NCBI GenBank assembly: GCA_947623455.1
Contig: OX392530.1
Location: 33,387,405 to 33,451,404 of the forward strand
Length of the DNA: 64,000 nt
Reading direction: 5' to 3'
Origin: Mimachlamys varia
Lineage: Eukaryota > Mollusca > Bivalvia > Pectinida > Pectinidae
Shown: positions 21,658 through 34,368 of the stretch, piece after piece
How positions within the stretch are numbered: position 1 is the stretch's first letter
Layout of the letters: every line of letters begins with the position of its first letter
The notes under the pieces: model-generated
The model's input: only the letters and a program-made list of their open reading frames with translations
Told to the model about the DNA's origin: nothing
Databases searched by the model: none
Position numbers and translations under genes: made by a program

Positions 21658-24215
21658 GTAACATGCAAATACGGTTACTTCAGATACGTAAGGCAATTCC
21701 TCAAACGCATTCATTTAAAGAGGCATCACGGTAAAAAAAAGATTTTTTATGCTTATTTAGAAACATTGTATATATATAAATTACATGAATAATCTTGTGG
21801 AATATTAATGGATGATTTACGCTGAAATACATATGCTCTCAAAAACTTAATTAATAAATAATTAATAATTAAAAAAGGGAATCACTATTTGTTGATCAAC
21901 GATTTTTACGTCACATACATGTATGATAACGCATGCGCATAACAAGCTACATGCACATCGGTAAACAAACAAATGGCTATTCGCGTGACCTACATGTAAC
22001 TACCAAGCGAAAAGTGGCCGAATGGTCAAACTATAACGTGAGGATTATATTACGGAAGCATAATGAGGGATGGAAAGTATTCAAGGGAGAAACTTACAGC
22101 CCGACTGATTGCATGTTACAGTTTTCTTCTGGGTAGCCGGTGACCCAGCTTTGATTTGGTTTTGGGGCCTCCCAAGGGATAACTCTTTCATTCCTTTATT
22201 ACATGAAATGCGTGTGTAAAACTTGAGAGCGTGTTTTTTAATATATTCCCTTTATAATATTCCAGTAAAACGGGCATTATTGAATTATATTGCTGAAGAG
22301 AAAGACACCTTTTACATACAAGGTAAACCGTATAGGGGGGTCATTTGTTTACGTTGTAAAACGCCGGCATAGGTGAGATTGAGGTTATAACGTATACGGC
22401 TTCAATTTGGACAAAATGAATAAATTTATGTCATCATGCGCGGAATAAAAAGGTTTGTCATACCTAATCTATAAAATACGGATGGTACAAATATTATCGG
22501 GTTTGGACCCCGGTATGGAATTTGATATGAATCAAAATATATGCATTATATAAAGCCAAGTCATTAATCTAAAAAAAAAATCATATAAATGTATGTCCCA
22601 TGCCTACAGTTGTGTTGAAAATGTCAACGAACCTTTAGATTAAAATAAAAAAAAAGTAAAATGAAAACGAAGCTATCATAACATATATAAATGGATAAAG
22701 TATTGGACATTTTTTCTCAACAAGTTCCAAATTTGATGTATATTATACATGTATTCTACATGTTTAGTGCGTGGTGCGTCATATGAGTACACGAGATACA
22801 TAATTGTAAGTGTTAACGTATGATGACGCTGAAAGTTAGATAGATTTTAGATGAATATATAGATAGTCTGAAAAAAATCTCTCAATACATCGAGTTGTAT
22901 AAAAAATTAAAAAAATCATTTCATTTTATATTTGTACTTTTCAATGCATGCACATGCACCTTTTGTGAAATCGTTCTAAATGAGGATTCGTGAAGATAAC
23001 TGTTTACAGAAATTAAGGTTTGCCCTATGGTTGTCATCGTCGGAAACCCACATGACACTGTTAAAGGTACAATGTAAGAGTGCAGTGTCGTGTGGGTTTC
23101 TGACGATGCATGGTTGTATCCTGTACCCATTTGTATCGGTCTAGGTCAGGTACTGATGTCGATAAATGATGCAGAGATGCCGACATATATTTCTTCATAT
23201 GAATATCGTGTGTAATTAATGTCTTATTATTTATGCGACTGTGATTCAATAAATTTATACGCGAACTTTGTGTCTGGTTCATCATCGGACCTATACATAA
23301 CGCGTCCCCTCCCTTTGGGCCCCTTCGTCGACTTGTGACAAAACTGTCACTTGATTGACGCATGCACCGCGTGATCATCGCTATTTTTATCGGGCTTTCC
23401 CAAGGAATGCAATTTTGCAAGTGGCTAATAAAGACGTTTTTAGTGGGCTTTGAATATTGAAATAACAGGAAAATGTATCTGGTAGCGCATACAGCATGTA
23501 CATTCAAGAACTTCATTGTAGACTTCCCCGGGATGCCCCTTTAAGGGCCAGAACAATGAAAGAGATTTACAATTTTATTTAAAAGAACTGAAAGAGTTCG
23601 TGGCAGTGATTCTCAGTACGAGCCTGTTGAAAAAAACCTACCATTGCTGAATGTAGGCAAAACAAAAAAGTCAGGAAACGTCGTGGTTAAGAGGGATATT
23701 TCAAGAAATAGGTTCCAAATGTTTCTGAAATTGAAAAATTCCACCACGACACTGTAACCACTACAATGTACATACGAATTCAACTGATAGTAAAGGTGTT
23801 CTTATATACATAGGATGATACACATTATGTCATTTATGAAGTTCGTAACGCATTGTGAAGGAATGAATAATTGCCTCCCATGGATTGAAATTTTTTTTAA
23901 ATTTTTAGTATTATCATAAATTGCGACACGCACACGATTACACGTGCACATACATCGTTTTTGATATTGAACTAAAATGTTTTGTCCGCGAAGGGAATAA
24001 CATATTCAATCAAGCTCGGATTACTCGAATACCATGTATTCCCCGAACTATTGATCAGGTCCTCACGACTTCGAGTTAGTGGAGTTAACTGTAAATTAAA
24101 ATGAGTTCACACTAAATGTTTTTTTCGACAGTGAGTCAGATCGATCATTAGTACATCAGTACATCAGAGATACACAAGCTCCCTCCTTGAGTATCGGAAA
24201 GCCGCTGGACATGGA
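21658..24215. other. intergenic; one 26-bp-arm inverted repeat
   Basis: There is no recognised gene. The 151-codon minus-strand frame at 23061-23516 has no domain features I know. At 23035-23060 and 23083-23108 there are inverted copies of CATCGTCGGAAACCCACATG + ACACTG with two mismatches and a 22-bp loop. Confidence 0.5.
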
Positions 24216-24414
24216 CACAGGGATCTGCGAATTTGTAACAGCTAGTTTTGGACCTAAAATAGGGTGTTTAGAGTAATGTCCCCTTCAATGGTCATGACCT
24301 ATAGGGGGACATTTTTTATCGAAAATTGATCTTAACCCCCCAAAAGTGTAAAATTACTCTAAACACCCTATTTTAGGTCCAAAACTAACTGTAACAAATT
24401 CTAAGGTCCCTGTG
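24216..24414. repeat. foldback MITE, complete copy with both arms
   Basis: The left end CACAGGGATCTGCGAATTTG and the right end AACAAATTCTAAGGTCCCTG + TG are inverted. The arms continue inward through GCTAGTTTTGGACCTAAAAT + AGGGTGTTTAGAGTAAT and its complement, so nearly the entire 199 bp folds back on itself. The left arm has lost the TTACACATTTGGGGGG part. No coding capacity, so the movement machinery would have to come from elsewhere. No clear target-site duplication is visible. Confidence 0.85.
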
Positions 24415-25020
24415 GACACGGGCGGTCAAAAAGTATACCGAAACAACATACTGCTGTAATATTGAATACCATATTCTTAAATGGCACTCGGTTTGATTTT
24501 GCAAATAGGGTGTTTAAATGACTTTATGCTCCAATATATTCCATCAAAATATTCCAAACTTTGGGCAAAGTATTGGGGTTTGACCGAAAGCATAACCGTC
24601 TTTGTCATGCATATGATATGTTATCTAGTGAAAAGGTTTAGTCCAGTCCTAATTGGTACACTTCAGGGAATCGATGATGTGATCGACCTTTTAGCAATTC
24701 GGACTTATTGATTGCTGATTACTGAAAGACTATCATATTATATGAGACGCGAGAACTGCTTAGAAATGGTCATACGTATGTGAAACAGGGACATTAAGAT
24801 TAACTGCGTCAGGTCATTATCAACAAGTGAATTTTGCATGTACAATAATAGCCCCCCCCCCCCCACCCCACCCGGTAAAATATTTTGAGGTTAGGTGGGT
24901 TAAGCTGAAACATGTGATTTCCCTGCTGTTGACACAAGATATATTGCTTGGAAATTGATCAAAAACTAAAGCCTTATACATGTACACAGAAATCGGAAAA
25001 ATTTGTTGCCGTGATTACAC
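24415..25020. other. intergenic; poly-C run
   Basis: A run of about 13 C near 24852-24864 is followed by CACCCCACCC. The 76-codon frame at 24481-24711 is unrecognised and was not called. Confidence 0.4.
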
Positions 25021-25256
25021 AGAAACGTTAATCGAGGGGCCATAGCTCCGCAAAATAACGTCCTCCAAAAGTGGCGATCGAACTTGGCCGAGCCCTTTAG
25101 GCTTTTTACCTTGTAATTAAGTTTCAAAGTTTAAGAAAATCGGATAATATGTGTTGTTGTTATTGCGCGGAAACGAAGCGTGACAGACGGACTGAAAGAC
25201 AGACGGACAAACCCAAATTAATATCCCCCGTTTCTGTGAAAGCGGGAGATAACAAA
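25021..25256 (+). mobile_element. pearl/CvE-like remnant, second copy
   Basis: It contains GGGGCCATAGCTCCGCAAAA, GGCGATCGAACTTGGCCGAG, TTGTTATTGCGCGGAAACGA and GACAGACGGACTGAAAGACA, then CCCCCGTTTCTGTGAAAGCG. All of these correspond in order to 4462-4680. Only one unit is present. Confidence 0.55.
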
Positions 25257-25840
25257 GTATCCCATGGTTGAACCCAATGGAACAGTGTGTATGCATTAAG
25301 TATTTTTTTTAACCGCAGCCTTAAAAAGGGGTAAAAAATAGAACAAAAATTGTCCTGAAGAAGCCAACATGTTCGGGCGAAACCGCTAGACACATACCAA
25401 TAAAGATAACCACCATTCCTGTGCTTGTTGCGACTGAATTATCACCTTTTAGTTTACTTCCCGTTTCTCAATCGCCCTGCATACTCAGAGGTATCCAGGC
25501 CGGGATTACTGAACCCACCAAACCTCAATCAGAAGTACGTCGTTGGCTCTATATACCATTGATAGTTTTATTTGATTATTATGTATTTTGAGGTAAATTC
25601 CTCTAAATATCATGCTTTATTAACCAATCACATAAAATATCCAAAATATGATATTATTTTCATTGATTTCAGAAACTTGGTCAAAATATTGCATAGAAAA
25701 TAACATTAACAAAACAAAATGATTTTTTTGATAAAATAATGTGATCTATAGATTTAAACATCTTCATATTGACATTTAATAGATTAATTTTATCTATGGA
25801 AATTGGAAGTTCACTAGATTTAGTGGACAAACATACATTT

Positions 25841-26057
25841 GTTTTTCTCTTAATTGCACATACTACCTGTTAATAGCATTATTTTGTTTGACAAATGCAA
25901 CATGATATAAAGAGAAATGCACAGAATTAGATTCACTTTCTCTATAACAATTCCTTCACAATCAATAACACATTCTGTCTTGGGAAACCATTTGGAACAC
26001 TTCTAAAGCTTCCTCCTACATGTACACTGCTCCCTGAATGGCCAACACACTTGCTAG
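25841..26057 (-). repeat. dispersed repeat, longer copy (inverted relative to 4041-4183)
   Basis: The minus strand reads GTGTGTTGGCCATTCAGGGA ... ATATCATGTTGCATTTGTCA ... TAGTATGTGCAATTAAGAGA. This copy keeps the roughly 75 bp missing from 4041-4183. The element may extend into 26058-26300, for which I have no second copy to compare. Confidence 0.6.
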
Positions 26058-27395
26058 AAACTTAAGCTAATGGGACACGAACACATTCATGTGAAAAATA
26101 TGTCACTTGCAGAACTCAATAAAATGTCGAAAAGTTGTCCCAGTGTGGTGTTGTCATATATCCTCTCCTAGGTCGAAGAAAAGCCAGTAGAAATTCCTGT
26201 CAGAGTGTAAAGAGATTTCGGCCTCCCATTATTGGTTACCTTGAAATTTAAGAAGCTTCCTATGATTTATTTGTAATTATTTCTATTGGTAAACCCATTC
26301 ATAATATTGCTTATAAAGGTGAATTATTGTAATTTTAGGAAAATATGAATATCACATAAGTAATTAATAATTTCCTACCAAAAACTTTAAATTTCAATTT
26401 TAAAATTGATTTTCATTTCAAAATCTTTTTATGTACATTTGTGTACATTTGGATGAAATAAATGACATGGCTGAGCATTGATAGCAGTATAAGCAATGGC
26501 TAGTTTTACAGTTATGAGTCATGATATAATGTTATAGTAATATTGGATATCAATTTCAATGCAAATTCTTTTATGTCAGGTCATATCAGTGGAATCACAG
26601 ATAAAGTGTCACTACTGCTATGAAACAAGCTCTTGTTTGCACCAGGAAAAAAAAAAGTACATTGAAATGTGCACCATGCAGTTACATACAACATTTAGAT
26701 ACAGTGTAAAATTTACCACCTTACTGATTCATAAAAATAGTTTTTTAGTTTTGTTTATCGAAAAAAAATATGAGGAGATAGTACAGCCTGTCTTTTTTAA
26801 AAATGCTTCAAAGTTTTTGTTATTTCATATTGAATTTAATCTTTAATTTGGTAATGCCTTAAATTGTATAGCATTCCTTCTGGATGTACATGTAGATTTA
26901 TTATGTTTATTTGAACAACAAAGTTTTTTTACATAGTAACATCAGCTTTATGCATGTACCTTATTATGTGGATCAGATGGGCTTAATTTAAGATTTTTTT
27001 TGTCATATAAAAATATATTTAAGACAAATGAAGTATTTATACACATTCTAAAACCCCATACATTGACATCCGATTTGTATGAGATTTCAAAATGTACATA
27101 AATACTGGCTTTTTTGTGCTGTGATTATTAGCTGCCATGACTGAAATCCCGAAACCGAGCCCTGCCCTATTAGTATTTATGCATGGGCCATTTGGTTGGC
27201 CAACAGTACAGTGTAGGTATAGCTCTAGTATGGATGCGAACGCCGATACAAAATACAATGCACTTACATTTCTTTATAACGGTTCCTGGTAAGGACCTAG
27301 GTATAGGGTATGGCCTATCTCTTTCATTGGCACTTTGAATCAACGGCAACAATACATAAGGATTTCGGCGATCAATACTGAATAGTATGACTACT
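26058..27395. other. intergenic, nothing recognised
   Basis: AT-rich; the small frames at 26559-26846 and 27037-27352 lack any recognisable feature. Confidence 0.4.
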
Positions 27396-27507
27396 GAGGG
27401 GGCATTTTTATCGAAAATTGATCTTAACCCCCCAAATGTGTAAAATTACGCTAAACACCCTATTTTAGGTCCAAAACTAGCTGTAACAAATTCTCAGGTC
27501 CCTGTGG
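27396..27507 (-). repeat. foldback MITE, single arm
   Basis: GAGGGGGCATTTTTATCGAA, TTGATCTTAACCCCCCAAAT, TAGGTCCAAAACTAGCTGTA and TTCTCAGGTCCCTGTG form the right arm of the family, that is, the reverse complement of 21537-21657. The matching left arm is absent. Confidence 0.8.
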
Positions 27508-29530
27508 GACGAAATAGCTTGTACGAGTCGTGTCGAGTGTGTTTGTTGATATTGGTTACCCCACGGTCTTCAAGCTTGCACAATGATACCAATTATATAA
27601 ATTTCTCTGATTATGCCGAAGGTTTTGGGAAAGGTATTAAAATACACTCTGTACATGTTCCTCATCGTTATATCGGTTGTCACCCCGGCAATTACCCCGA
27701 CAAGGGTGCTTCTCCATGTTTACTCATGATCACATGTCGGGTATAACCGGAAGTGCTGTTTTTGTCGGGTGTTCCCTACATCATTACAAATATGCCGCTT
27801 ACGTAATTCAGAAATGCAAATCATCTATTGTGTATTGTGTCGTATTATATAATATTGATGTGTTTTCTCTGATGTGTTGAAAAACACAAAGAAATCAAAG
27901 AAAAGTAGCCTCATAAAATACATAAACTTGGCCAATTGTCTATGGAATTTTACAAGAATTGATGAAAAAATTAACCTAGTAAAACTATAGAAGCTAACGC
28001 ATATGAAATAAACATTCATAAGTTGCCCATGTATGTCACTGATTAAAATGCTAGAATCCAAATTAATCTAAAAGTAACTCAAAAGACAATTATTGTTAAA
28101 TGTCGTGAATTTCATTATAATTTATGCATTTATTGAAATAGGTTTACACAGACATATTATCTAGAATATAAATTAGCATAGGCCTAGTACAGAGAGTGAA
28201 ATGTTCAGCCAATTGGCTGATTTAAATCTTTTTTGACAATTTCAGAGTAATGTAAACTTTCAATTTTCACATTTAAAAGATTGAGTAACCTAATTTCAGC
28301 CTTTTTAGCTCCAAGTCCATTTTCATAGCTGATAGTAGCAACAGCAAGAATACTGTTAAATATGATAACTGCTAAATTACATTTTCAGGAACAAACAGGA
28401 AGACTCTTGCCCGAGATTGTTTTTTTGATTATGTGACCCTCTTCACTGTAAAGGCATTTGATGACTACTTAACCCTCATACGGTAATTATATCAACGATA
28501 ACCGTCCAATGTATCTTCTTCATACTTGGTAGGGTGACTTACCATGGTCTGAGGATGGTCCTCTATTGAAGGTTAATGTCGTCGATTGAAGGTCACTTTC
28601 ACGGAAACTGAAATGTTACTTGGGATGGGATATGCTCCGCTTTGCATTGCCCTTGTTTCATTTGTCCCGTTAGATGAGCACATGTACTCGATCGCAGTAG
28701 TGTAACTTTTCATAAACAGCAACTGAAATGGAATAACCAATACATTGCATGGTCAAAGGTCAAGGTCACATGGGTCAAGAGATCAAGGTCAGATTTCCGT
28801 ATCTCTCAACTGGTAAACATTTTGTTATGGCATTAGGAAGCAAAGATGGATGAAATCAAACAAGGAGTCACCTGACCCAAGGTCAAGAGGTCTAGAGGTG
28901 AGGATATGACAACATAGTATGGAATTATTTTGTAGTTAATTCAAAATTTTACCTGTTTTGGACTAAAATAGCTTTTGTTGACATCAAAACTGAATTTTTA
29001 GTACTATCGAGTGTGAATGTTATAATTTTGAACGAAACAATTTATCGAAATCAAAATGTAATGTATCGTTCTCTCGTGATTTTTTGGACGGTAAGAAAGT
29101 CATTTTCATCAACAAAATTTTATGTTCAGCAGCTCTGCTGCATTTTCTTGTAGTTTTTCCTTTTATTATTCTTTTCTCGAGGATGATGTTCAAATGTTTT
29201 TACAACAACAAAAATAAACCGTCTTGATTTTTGTGTTCTTTTATACGGTTAATATTAGTTTCAGACTTCTTCAGCTCTACAGCATGTGTCCTTTACAATG
29301 TATAAGTAAAACTAGCTTTATTCGTACACGTCGTTTTTCGCCAAGTTTGAAAGAATATTTTTCATGCAGCGTACAAATGTTCACATTAAACAAGCAGAAG
29401 GTTAATTTTGGTGGTGGAGTTGGGGTTAGAAAACAGTTTTGAGAAAACTGTTTTCAATATTATTTAGTGATTTTATTTTTGCAATGTTTGCATGTTTAGT
29501 CTATTTTTCATCTTTGTTATTTACGGATAA
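27508..29530. other. intergenic; GGTCAAGGTCA-type dispersed repeat
   Basis: 28500-28900 carries TGGTCAAAGGTCAAGGTCAC, GGTCAAGAGATCAAGGTCAG and related pieces, a motif style common in bivalve repeats. No host gene was recognised in the remainder. Confidence 0.35.
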
Positions 29531-29638
29531 ACTTGAATCAATTTTATTTATGTTATGAATGTATAACACAAAAAACCGGAGTGTACACTCCGTTTTTTTG
29601 TGTTATACATCCATAACATAAATACAATTGATTCAAGT
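29531..29638. repeat. 108-bp palindrome without loop
   Basis: Two 54-base arms, 29531-29584 and 29585-29638, are reverse complements with three mismatches and no spacer. The centre is GGAGTGTACACTCC and the outer ends are ACTTGAATCA/TGATTCAAGT. It could be a minimal foldback element; it encodes nothing. Confidence 0.9.
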
Positions 29639-30659
29639 CAATACTTATAATTTAAACTTACCCTGCGAAAATTCACTTTATTGATGGACTATTTTCTCTT
29701 ACAAATCATTACGCTGCTGCATCAACCAATCGAAAGCGACGTTTTGTTTTTACGTTATGTGCTCATAGCATAATTTTTAAGCCAATGGAAAAGCTTGTTT
29801 CAAATAAGATTAAATTATATGTTTAAAACATAGCTAAACAAATCAAGCTTGACATTGTTTTTATTCTCATCATTTTGACACTAACTTACATGTACTAAAA
29901 CTATTCATTTCCAAAAATTAAGTACTGTTCACCCTCTATGAATTTGAGATGATGCCTGAATGACAATTTAGAGAAATAGACCGAAGAATGTCAAAGACAT
30001 ATGCCAAATCAAGTGGTGCAGTAGACATTTTATTCCGGATAAACATAGGCGACATTTGTCCGATTTCATTGGTTTTTAGTCTCATCGAGGTAATAAGTAC
30101 ACTTCGCGATCTGATGTCACAGAGTGTAGTGATTCGATAGCTGTGTGTATTATTGTGCAGTGTATATAGATTGATTAGTTGTCGGTTATCAATGTCTAGT
30201 ATTACAGATGTACAAACGTACGTTGTTCTGAATCCTTAAAGCAGACAAAACTGTTATATGCGAATAAGCGAACAAAAGCACAGGATCGGGAGATGTAGGC
30301 AATGGAAAATACAAAAATCTATAACAACGTCGAGACATTATCGAGTAAAAAAATATCCATGACCCTAGGCACTCAATTATATAAATATTCAACAACATTT
30401 AATGGAGTTAGTCATATATCAGTACCTGCCACGGTCCTTTTAACCGTATCGCAACATTATTGTTTTTTCATATTGTGTTTGATCTTGACGTGTTAATGAT
30501 CCAGCTACACTGTAGGCAAAACACCAAAGAATTCAACAAATTTATACATATTTAAAAGGTACAGCATACGTCTGCTGTACGTCATCTTCTGGTTAAAGAT
30601 GTTATTTGGTTGGTTTGTTTTTGTAATTTTTCATTTTTCTCCTGTTTACAAACAGAATA
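29639..30659. other. intergenic, nothing recognised
   Basis: No coding or RNA signal that I can support. Confidence 0.4.
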
Positions 30660-31140
30660 AGAGAATACTGAAGCGTCAACAAAACCATAATCCGAACTCA
30701 AAATCGATTAAACTAGGGGCGAAATATTGAAAAGGAAAGATCCACATGGAGACCCTTGTAAAATTACAAGAGAATAAGACCACAGGGTTCCGGAAGATTA
30801 AGCGTCTTCTGCTTCATGGATGACACCCGCCATGTAAAATCTTTGTCACATCCAAGTAAGCATCAAGTCATTGAAATTAAAACCGAGTCATTGTCAATCA
30901 CAACAAGTAAGCATATTAATGTGCATACTCAAAAACGACTTGGGTGTGACACATTCAAGTAAGCATAAATCCTCAAATCTCGATATTCCGAACAAGCCCT
31001 AGAGTAACGAATCAACTGCGACATGTAAACACAATAGGATGGAGAAGCAGGGATGTTACTATCAAGAAAGGGAAAGTTTACGATCGGAAAATCGAAATCG
31101 TCACGTCTATCATACAGCTTAGTAGTAAGTTGCCGAAAAT
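30660..31140 (-). pseudogene. Penelope-like retroelement remnant (RT thumb end plus 3' region)
   Basis: The minus strand encodes LTTKLYDRRDDFDFPIVNFP, FLDSNIPASPS, YMSQLIRYSRACSEYRD, which overlaps the C-terminal text of the remnant at 980-1995 but with fewer stops. Downstream it has the shared 3' blocks (ATCCATGAAGCAGAAGACGC, CTTCCGGAACCC, GCCCCTAGTTTAATCGATTT, CGGATTATGGTTTTG) down to about 30665. The RT part is 5'-truncated at about 31135, where a fragment resembling the foldback MITE (CGAAAATTGATCTTAACC) joins. Confidence 0.7.
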
Positions 31141-31177
31141 TGATCTTAACCTGAAAAAGGTGTAAAATTCGAATACT

Positions 31178-31480
31178 CCTAGTGTGAGCAACAAAGATGC
31201 AATTCATAATGTTGTTGTGAACTGAATGTGGCTGAGAGACTGAACATCCTGTACACAAATGTTCATTTTAGAAAAAAGATGTACGCCCCCTCTAACCCAA
31301 AATCATGGATCCGACTATGCGTAAATGACGTGATACTCGAGTATACATTGCGTTTGCAAACATTTCGAACAATCATAATGTGAACAACAAAGATGCAATT
31401 TATAATGTTGTGAACTCAATGTGAATGAGAGGCATAGCCCTCTATTTACAAATGTTCATTCCAAAAAGAATACGCCCCCC
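31178..31480. repeat. direct duplication, two diverged copies about 195 bp apart
   Basis: About 31185-31290 and 31380-31480 share AACAAAGATGCAATT(C/T)ATAA, TGTTGTGAACT, GAATG(T/A)G, ACAAATGTTCATT and TACGCCCCC. The second copy ends in a run of about 13 C. Confidence 0.7.
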
Positions 31481-32028
31481 CCCCCCCAAACACAAAACCC
31501 TTGATCTGTTTTAGAATGATTATATATTTGTTTGCGTCACGTCACACAAAAATTTATTCTTGCCTACATCAGAAAAGAGCGGGAATTTGAATTGTAATAT
31601 GTGACGCCAGATTTTAGTGACGTAACGTATGACAACCATAGAGAAAACCATTTTGAATGGGTTTCTCGTTGCAATCAATTGGTAAGATTACAAGCAAAAC
31701 TTATATGAAATGAGTCTTTATTTAATGAAAACAATATGTATTGCTAAGACGGAGTCATACAATCACTTTTTCTGTCGTCCCTTTCGATCTTCAAACCGAA
31801 AACTTACTCAGTGAAAGAAAATAAACCGTTTTGATTCGATAATATTGAGGATGATAACTAAATTGAGAGGATGAAATAGTTTGCATATTTCCACTGCATT
31901 AAATAAACATCGAGAATCCACAAAGTGTTTACAGATCACACTCCGGCGCCGCAAGGGTTAAACAACCAGGTCGAAGAAAAAAGGTAAATTGAGTATTTAT
32001 AGTCTGTCTGTGATATCTACCTGTCACA
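31481..32028. other. 5' flank of the plus-strand GT31 gene
   Basis: There are no exons that I can recognise. Possible transcription-start elements cannot be separated from AT-rich background; a TATTTATAG at about 31994 lies too close to the ATG to be a convincing TATA box. Confidence 0.3.
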
Positions 32029-33714
32029 ATGATGGACACTGTTAATGGCGGAACGATGGTACTGAAAAGATATAAAAAAGTTTTCGAACGTAGGAAACAG
32101 CTTTCAAGACGGTGCATTTACATTTATTTAGCAATCGGCTTAATCACTGCAAATGCTATTACACTGTGTATTTTTCAAACAAATCTACGAACGAAAAGGC
32201 AAGAAGTTATACGGCACTGGGGAGAGACTACAAAGGCTGACAATTTAGACGGCTCGTCCGTGAAATTCAGTAACATCGACCAACATAGAGAAACCTACAT
32301 TGGAAAAATGAGCATCGAAAATAAGGGAAACACCAAAGGGAACGCTGATAGGAGACAACTCGGCCACAAGAAGGTAAAATATACTGATGAATATAAACTT
32401 ATGTTTGAGAATCATTTACAAATGCTGCAGGACAAGCAAAAGAAGGAAGATTTAAATAGCAAGCTCGATCTCAAGAATAACAACAAAGCTATACATAGCA
32501 TCCGTAGTGGAATTGAGAACCGAGAGAAAATACAGGAAGATTCTATAAAAACCCCACATAATAATGTCGTTGATGAGGATAAAATTGAGCAAGCACGTCA
32601 TGATTCCAACATTGGATACCACATAGATAAGTTGGAGGTTAAAGCGAAGCAATATCTTAATGATTCATTGTCACCCTTTGTGGCAAAGTTCGATAACAAA
32701 GGCGTAAAAATTGCTTCACCACAGCGGGTGTTTACAGATACGGATAAAGGGAACAGTACACACTTCCCTGCCTTTCACCCAAACCTGTATCCACAGAAAA
32801 TTGATATATCGGAACTGAATAATTTCAGTATGACTGGTGTTCTCCAAGAACATGTTATCAAAAAGTGGGTCCTTCATCATTTGATCAACCCTACCAATGT
32901 ATGTGGTGAAACCGGTTTGCACTCAAAAGTGTTTTTGCTCTTCATCGTTAAAACAAAGCCTGACAATTTCGTTAAAAGAGAATGCATTCGTGAAACATGG
33001 GCTAATCAAATACAGTTTCTGAATATTAGAACCGTGTTTTCTGTTGGAGTTACACAATCATCAAGTGTAATGAAGGATTTGATTAAAGAATCGATGAAGT
33101 ACAAGGACGTTCTTCTGATGGACTTCAAGGATTCGTACTACAACCTGACACTCAAGACAATAAATAACATCAACTGGGCGGTGAAACATTGCAGTATGGC
33201 TGACTACGTTGTGCTAATGGATGATGATATGTATTTGGCCACAGATCTCCTGATCAAATACCTACAGGAACTGCCACGAACAGAGTCAGAAAGGCTATAC
33301 ATGGGATACGTCCAAAGGAAAGCATTACCAGTTCGGAAAGAAACGTCTGACAAAAACAATAAGAAATGGATAGTTTCTGAAAATGAGTACCCTTTTAGAA
33401 ACTATCCGCACTACGTATTCGGGGGTTGTATAATCATGGCAATGAAAACCGTGGTACAAATGCACACAATCATTCCGTACATTAAAACTTTTTCAATGGA
33501 AGATGTGTACGTAGGCATCTTAGCCAGTAAACTTGGGATCATTCCACGACATACAAATTTAATAAATATACAGCAGACGTATATAGGTTCAGTCAGGTTT
33601 AAGACTTTCATTGCCTCTCACTGCTTCGATTCACCTGACTTGATGCGCCAGGCTTGGGAATGCCATGCGTCTTTTGTAGACAATTGTGTGAAGAAGGCTG
33701 TATTTTGCTCATAA
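32029..33714 (+). CDS. beta-1,3-galactosyltransferase-like protein, GT31 family, single exon
   Basis: 561 residues, a type II Golgi membrane glycosyltransferase. After a short basic cytosolic tail, a membrane anchor spans about 29-49 (YIYLAIGLITANAITLCIF). A long, charged, Lys/Glu/Asn-rich stem runs to about 290, and the GT31 domain follows. Domain marks are FLLFIVKTKPDNF with the IRETWAN motif (320-326), DSYYNLTLKT (368-377), the metal-binding LMDDDMY (DDD 398-400), YPHYVFGG (459-466) and EDVYVGIL (491-498). It would transfer a sugar, usually galactose, from UDP-sugar in beta-1,3 linkage; the actual donor and acceptor are unknown. The stem is about 200 residues longer than in vertebrate B3GALTs. 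The ATG at 32029 is followed directly by a second ATG. It faces its paralogue at 41952-43625 tail to tail. An AATAAA at 34212 may serve as polyadenylation signal. Confidence 0.92.
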   Translation: MMDTVNGGTMVLKRYKKVFERRKQLSRRCIYIYLAIGLITANAITLCIFQTNLRTKRQEVIRHWGETTKADNLDGSSVKFSNIDQHRETYIGKMSIENKGNTKGNADRRQLGHKKVKYTDEYKLMFENHLQMLQDKQKKEDLNSKLDLKNNNKAIHSIRSGIENREKIQEDSIKTPHNNVVDEDKIEQARHDSNIGYHIDKLEVKAKQYLNDSLSPFVAKFDNKGVKIASPQRVFTDTDKGNSTHFPAFHPNLYPQKIDISELNNFSMTGVLQEHVIKKWVLHHLINPTNVCGETGLHSKVFLLFIVKTKPDNFVKRECIRETWANQIQFLNIRTVFSVGVTQSSSVMKDLIKESMKYKDVLLMDFKDSYYNLTLKTINNINWAVKHCSMADYVVLMDDDMYLATDLLIKYLQELPRTESERLYMGYVQRKALPVRKETSDKNNKKWIVSENEYPFRNYPHYVFGGCIIMAMKTVVQMHTIIPYIKTFSMEDVYVGILASKLGIIPRHTNLINIQQTYIGSVRFKTFIASHCFDSPDLMRQAWECHASFVDNCVKKAVFCS

Positions 33715-34368
33715 TTTAAGAAGAATTTTAGCCATGGAGAGTGCATAGTAAGTAGCTTACAATACAAAGTTAATTTCATTGAGGGTCGGGACGGATCTGC
33801 TCGCGTTGTATGTTTCTTGTTTATTCTGCGACTATTTTAACACTGATACTCTCATTTGTTGTAGCCACAGACTGTGACTTAACTCATATGTGTATGGAGA
33901 TGTAACAAAACGCAATTCATTTCTGAAAAAAACTGGTTAATACCATAGTAAATTTGTCAGCGAATCGGGAAATACTCTCACATTTTTGCTCGCGTGTGTA
34001 ATCAGCCGTTTTTGATACCTACCGTAATTTCCTATCAGAAGATGCATAGTGCGGGCTATCTACCGGTGCCTTTAAAAAAGTGTCTGTGTGTAAATATCCT
34101 TGTTGCTGACATGGAGTTGTAATGAAAAGAGATAACACATACCGATCAGGCATCGATGCGTTCATCCGGGCTATCAGTATGTCACGCTCAGTCGAGTTCA
34201 CGCTTGACTATGCAATAAAACATGTGCAAGTAAAACGAGCACAGAGAAATAGCAGGTACATGTAGTTGGAAAGATAGATGTGACGGCGGTCTTGATCCAA
34301 TATACTAAGGTTGTTGTTATAGAGTGTTTGGCAACGGTTTGTAGCCTAGATCAACATCAGTATATGTA
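33715..34368. other. 3' flank of the plus-strand GT31 gene
   Basis: Probably includes the 3' UTR. AATAAA occurs at 34212-34217, about 500 bp after the stop. No other feature. Confidence 0.3.

Noticed and set aside
23061..23516. 151-codon minus-strand frame
   Set aside because: No recognisable domain, low-complexity and Ser/Thr/His-rich, and it overlaps an inverted repeat at its end. Chance length is plausible.
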